This document shows, piece after piece, positions 45,896 to 47,835 of a stretch of DNA of 47,835 bases. The stretch covers positions 1 through 47,835 of the forward strand of contig SWDT01000558.1 in NCBI GenBank assembly GCA_009193035.1, in the 5' to 3' direction. Source of the stretch: Halicephalobus mephisto (lineage: Eukaryota > Nematoda > Chromadorea > Rhabditida > Panagrolaimidae). The notes beneath the pieces were generated by a model, which was not told the origin of the DNA, did no database searches, and saw only the letters and a list, made by a program, of their open reading frames with translations. The position numbers and the translations under genes are program-made. The first letter of the stretch is position 1. Every line of letters starts with the position of its first letter.

Positions 45896-46295
45896 AGAAT
45901 GTCGTTTGTATTTGTTGTCATACTGTAAGTTGGTTTTTTATGTACAACTTCTAAAACTGATCAGTAGTACTAATCACAGTAGTTTTCAAATAAGCCTTTT
46001 GATTACTGTAGCCTCATGAAAATCAAAATTCAATTAAATCATCGTCAGATTCAGCAGAGTCAATTATCTTTAGAAACAGATTCCTTTTGTTTCCTACGTT
46101 TCGTTCTGTTACTTTTCTGAAACTGATTCCAATTTAACCTTTATCAAGAGGACAAGCTGCTGAATGATCGAAAGTTAATCCTCAAAATTTAATGATTTTT
46201 ATGAAAAGTCACACTACGTAAAACTTCTTCTAATGAATTGGCAGCTTCTACAAGTTCGCATTCTGGGAATTTTATTCCTACCTTGACATTTCAAC

Positions 46296-46475
46296 TACAG
46301 TATAACTTGGATATAAGACATCCCCACTATAACATATGTCTTGTTATAGCATACGGTGTGAGTGAGTGTGTTTGGTTAGTCTGCCTTCAAATTTACCCCT
46401 GCTATGATATATCCTTTGTTAAAGATAAGCTTTGCCCGGTCCCAAGAGGGTATCTCATGTCCAAGTTCGACTGTA
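46296..46475. mobile_element. MITE with TA flanks (Tc1/mariner-like)
   Basis: Left end TACAGTATAACTTGGATATA and right end TCTCATGTCCAAGTTCGACT plus GTA are imperfect inverted repeats of about 28 bp. The total is 180 bp, close in size and terminal pattern (CAGT...AAC) to the element at 49-224. Confidence 0.75.
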
Positions 46476-46794
46476 GTTTTTTGAAGTGTTTCGTGAAGCT
46501 GAAATCTTGAAATTTTCAGCGACTGTATAGTCAGAAATGGGCTACAAATCAGATTCTCAAATATCCTATTAGTTATGAAAAAAATTGTACAAAAAAAATT
46601 TAAAAAGTTTTTTCCTGAAAGTGGTTATAACGTTTCCGAATTGGGATCCACAGAGATGTCTGTACTATTAAAACATGGTTAATTTAAAAATTATCAATGT
46701 TCAAAACAGAATATTAATAGCTCATTTAGATTTTCGAAAAAATAAACGTAGGCTATTTTTTGCTTCCACTATAATTTTTATTATTTGAGGATTT

Positions 46795-46905
46795 TGTGTC
46801 AATAAAAAAATCCTTTAACCGAAATTTGTAATTGTTCCAAAACCTCCGTCCACTACGATTTAATAATAGATAAATCTGGAAAAACCTGTAGTTTTTGAAA
46901 TAATA
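46795..46905 (+). pseudogene. Dead ShKT exon
   Basis: Diverged copy of the last exon of the three-ShKT gene (42624-42757): CCTTTAACCG, CCGTCCACTACGATTTAAT, AAAACCTGTAG. Small deletions and stops break the frame and several cysteines are lost. It sits upstream of ShKT gene B, where the functional exon sits upstream of gene A. Confidence 0.75.
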
Positions 46906-47071
46906 GATATATTTAAATTTAATTAAATAATAAAAGTCAGAAAATTCATTAAGTATAAATTGAATTACTTCATAATTTTTCTTCATCTATGGTCTATTGT
47001 AGAAGATAATATTTTGTATAATCAACTGTTTTTGAGTCAATTTAAAATTTTTTATTTATTCACCCACACTA

Positions 47072-47105
47072 TTCCGGAAATTTAAATTTCTGGAATCGTA
47101 TAAAG
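47072..47105 (+). promoter_or_regulatory. TATA box and two TTCnnGAA motifs of ShKT gene B
   Basis: TTCCGGAA (47072-47079), TTCTGGAA (47088-47095) and GTATAAAG (47098-47105), the same arrangement as for gene A, while sequence further upstream has diverged. Confidence 0.5.
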
Positions 47106-47139
47106 CTGATGGAGAAATGAGTTCTCCATATTTTGGACA

Positions 47140-47628
47140 ATGAAAATTGTGCTTTTTCTCCTCGTCTGCTTCCTGATTTCAGTTCAGGGACTACTTGGAC
47201 CTTGTATCGGAGGATACTGTCCCTCTGGCTATAATTGTGTCAACGGACTATGTAATGTCGCCCAAAGTAAGTTTTTGAACTTAATTACTGTATTTAAATC
47301 CATAAGAACAAAAACAGTGAATATTTTCTAACTTAAAAACTCACAAAAAAAGTGAGAAATGATAAACCTGGCAACTTACCTTGTCCTTACTCGAGTTTCC
47401 TTTCACTTTTATTCTAAAACTTGATTTTCCATAATAATGTGACTTCAGCTTGTGTCGACAAAACCAATCCTTCAACCGGAGTCAGTGATTGCCCTAGTCG
47501 TGCCTATCTCTGCAACAACTCCATCTACTACACTCTCATGGTGAGTTCATCATCTTTGAACTTTCTAAACCGCCAATTTTCAGACTAACCAATGTCCTAG
47601 AACTTGCGGTCGTTGCAGCAGTGGATAA
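47140..47628 (+). CDS. Small secreted single-ShKT protein B
   Basis: Three exons: 47140-47266, 47449-47540 and 47584-47628. Phases close, 87 residues. Signal peptide and ShKT domain match gene A, but the segment between them is shorter (NCVNGLCNVAQ) and lacks the serine run. Both introns and the 3' flank are about 97-99% identical to gene A, so the pair is very recent or recently homogenised. Confidence 0.9.
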
Positions 47629-47737
47629 CTAAAATCCCCAAAAAACTAACGAGATTTGAATAAACTTTGCTTGAAAAAACACTTTATTTCTAAAATACGA
47701 AACAAACCAAAACTCAACAAATCGATTATATAACCGT

Positions 47738-47835
47738 TTACTTCTTTCTGAATCTGCTTAACAGAGGCCATCCAGGATCCGGTTTGATCTTCATTTCTGG
47801 GGGAAGTTCTTTCACAATTTCCTTCTGTTTTCTAA
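47738..47835 (-). CDS. 3' end of an unidentified gene (partial, runs off window)
   Basis: The minus strand reads an open frame ending in IVKELPPEMKIKPDPGWPLL then SRFRKK and a TAA at 47738-47740. Charged, protein-like composition and an intact frame to the window edge support coding. I do not recognise the protein. It is convergent with ShKT gene B, about 110 bp away. Confidence 0.65.
   Translation of the reverse strand, partial: RKQKEIVKELPPEMKIKPDPGWPLLSRFRKK

Larger units (their letters stand above)
43501..47139. other. Gene-poor spacer between the two ShKT copies
   Basis: About 3.6 kb with no intact gene. Contents: a truncated copy of a neighbouring gene's end (43611-43671), short repeats at 44595-44680 and 45813-45895, a tRNA-like sequence (44881-44953), a MITE (46296-46475) and a dead ShKT exon (46795-46905). 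Confidence 0.6.

Noticed and set aside
46238..46510. 90-codon plus-strand frame
   Set aside because: It spans the MITE at 46296-46475 and lacks an ATG-based coding pattern.

Overview
This is eukaryotic DNA from a nematode. Genes are split by short, very AT-rich introns with T-rich TTTCAG-type acceptors, and several starts sit just behind trans-splice-like acceptors. Families include ShKT-domain secreted proteins, an SH2 tyrosine-kinase-like gene, a short TRAF-like protein and a Pro-X-carboxypeptidase-like S28 peptidase. I cannot fix genus or species from sequence alone. Multi-exon gene models were joined by hand using splice sites and reading phase; for most of them the phases close exactly.

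Layout, left to right. 1-2132: a MITE and a degenerate SH2 plus tyrosine-kinase-like gene (minus). 2719-7299: a gene (minus) joining ankyrin repeats to a GH20 hexosaminidase-like domain, with an unassigned exon at 7570-7711. 8333-8761: single-exon SR splicing factor rsp-6 (plus). 8916-14724: condensin II subunit CAP-G2 (minus). 15374-18494: a 3-mercaptopyruvate sulfurtransferase and, closely behind it, a short TRAF/MATH protein (plus, operon-like). 19553-22227: a saccharopine-dehydrogenase-like oxidoreductase (minus) with a tRNA-Leu(AAG) inside an intron. 22816-29389: a large GCN5/PCAF acetyltransferase with bromodomain (plus). 29598-33160: the ribosome-biogenesis WD40 protein PWP2/UTP1 (minus).

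From 33.2 kb the character changes. A secreted-protein cluster follows: a two-ShKT protein (34406-35249, minus), an S28 serine carboxypeptidase (35764-38317, plus), a three-ShKT protein (39875-42757, plus) and two near-identical small ShKT genes (42989-43500 and 47140-47628, plus). These are embedded in tandem repeats, MITEs, tRNA-like sequences and duplicated debris. The far right edge holds the 3' end of another minus-strand gene.

The left two-thirds is mostly conserved housekeeping and nuclear machinery (splicing, condensin, histone acetylation, rRNA processing). The right third is a rapidly changing environment-facing cluster. The most notable observations are: (i) the ankyrin-GH20 fusion; (ii) a repeat lying in sense orientation next to the 3' splice sites of unrelated introns, introner-like; (iii) three GC-AG introns among about 42 modelled; (iv) a directional duplication/conversion between the two small ShKT genes, with source and recipient readable from a carried-over fragment of a neighbouring gene; (v) a MITE whose empty target site is preserved in sister repeat copies in the same window.
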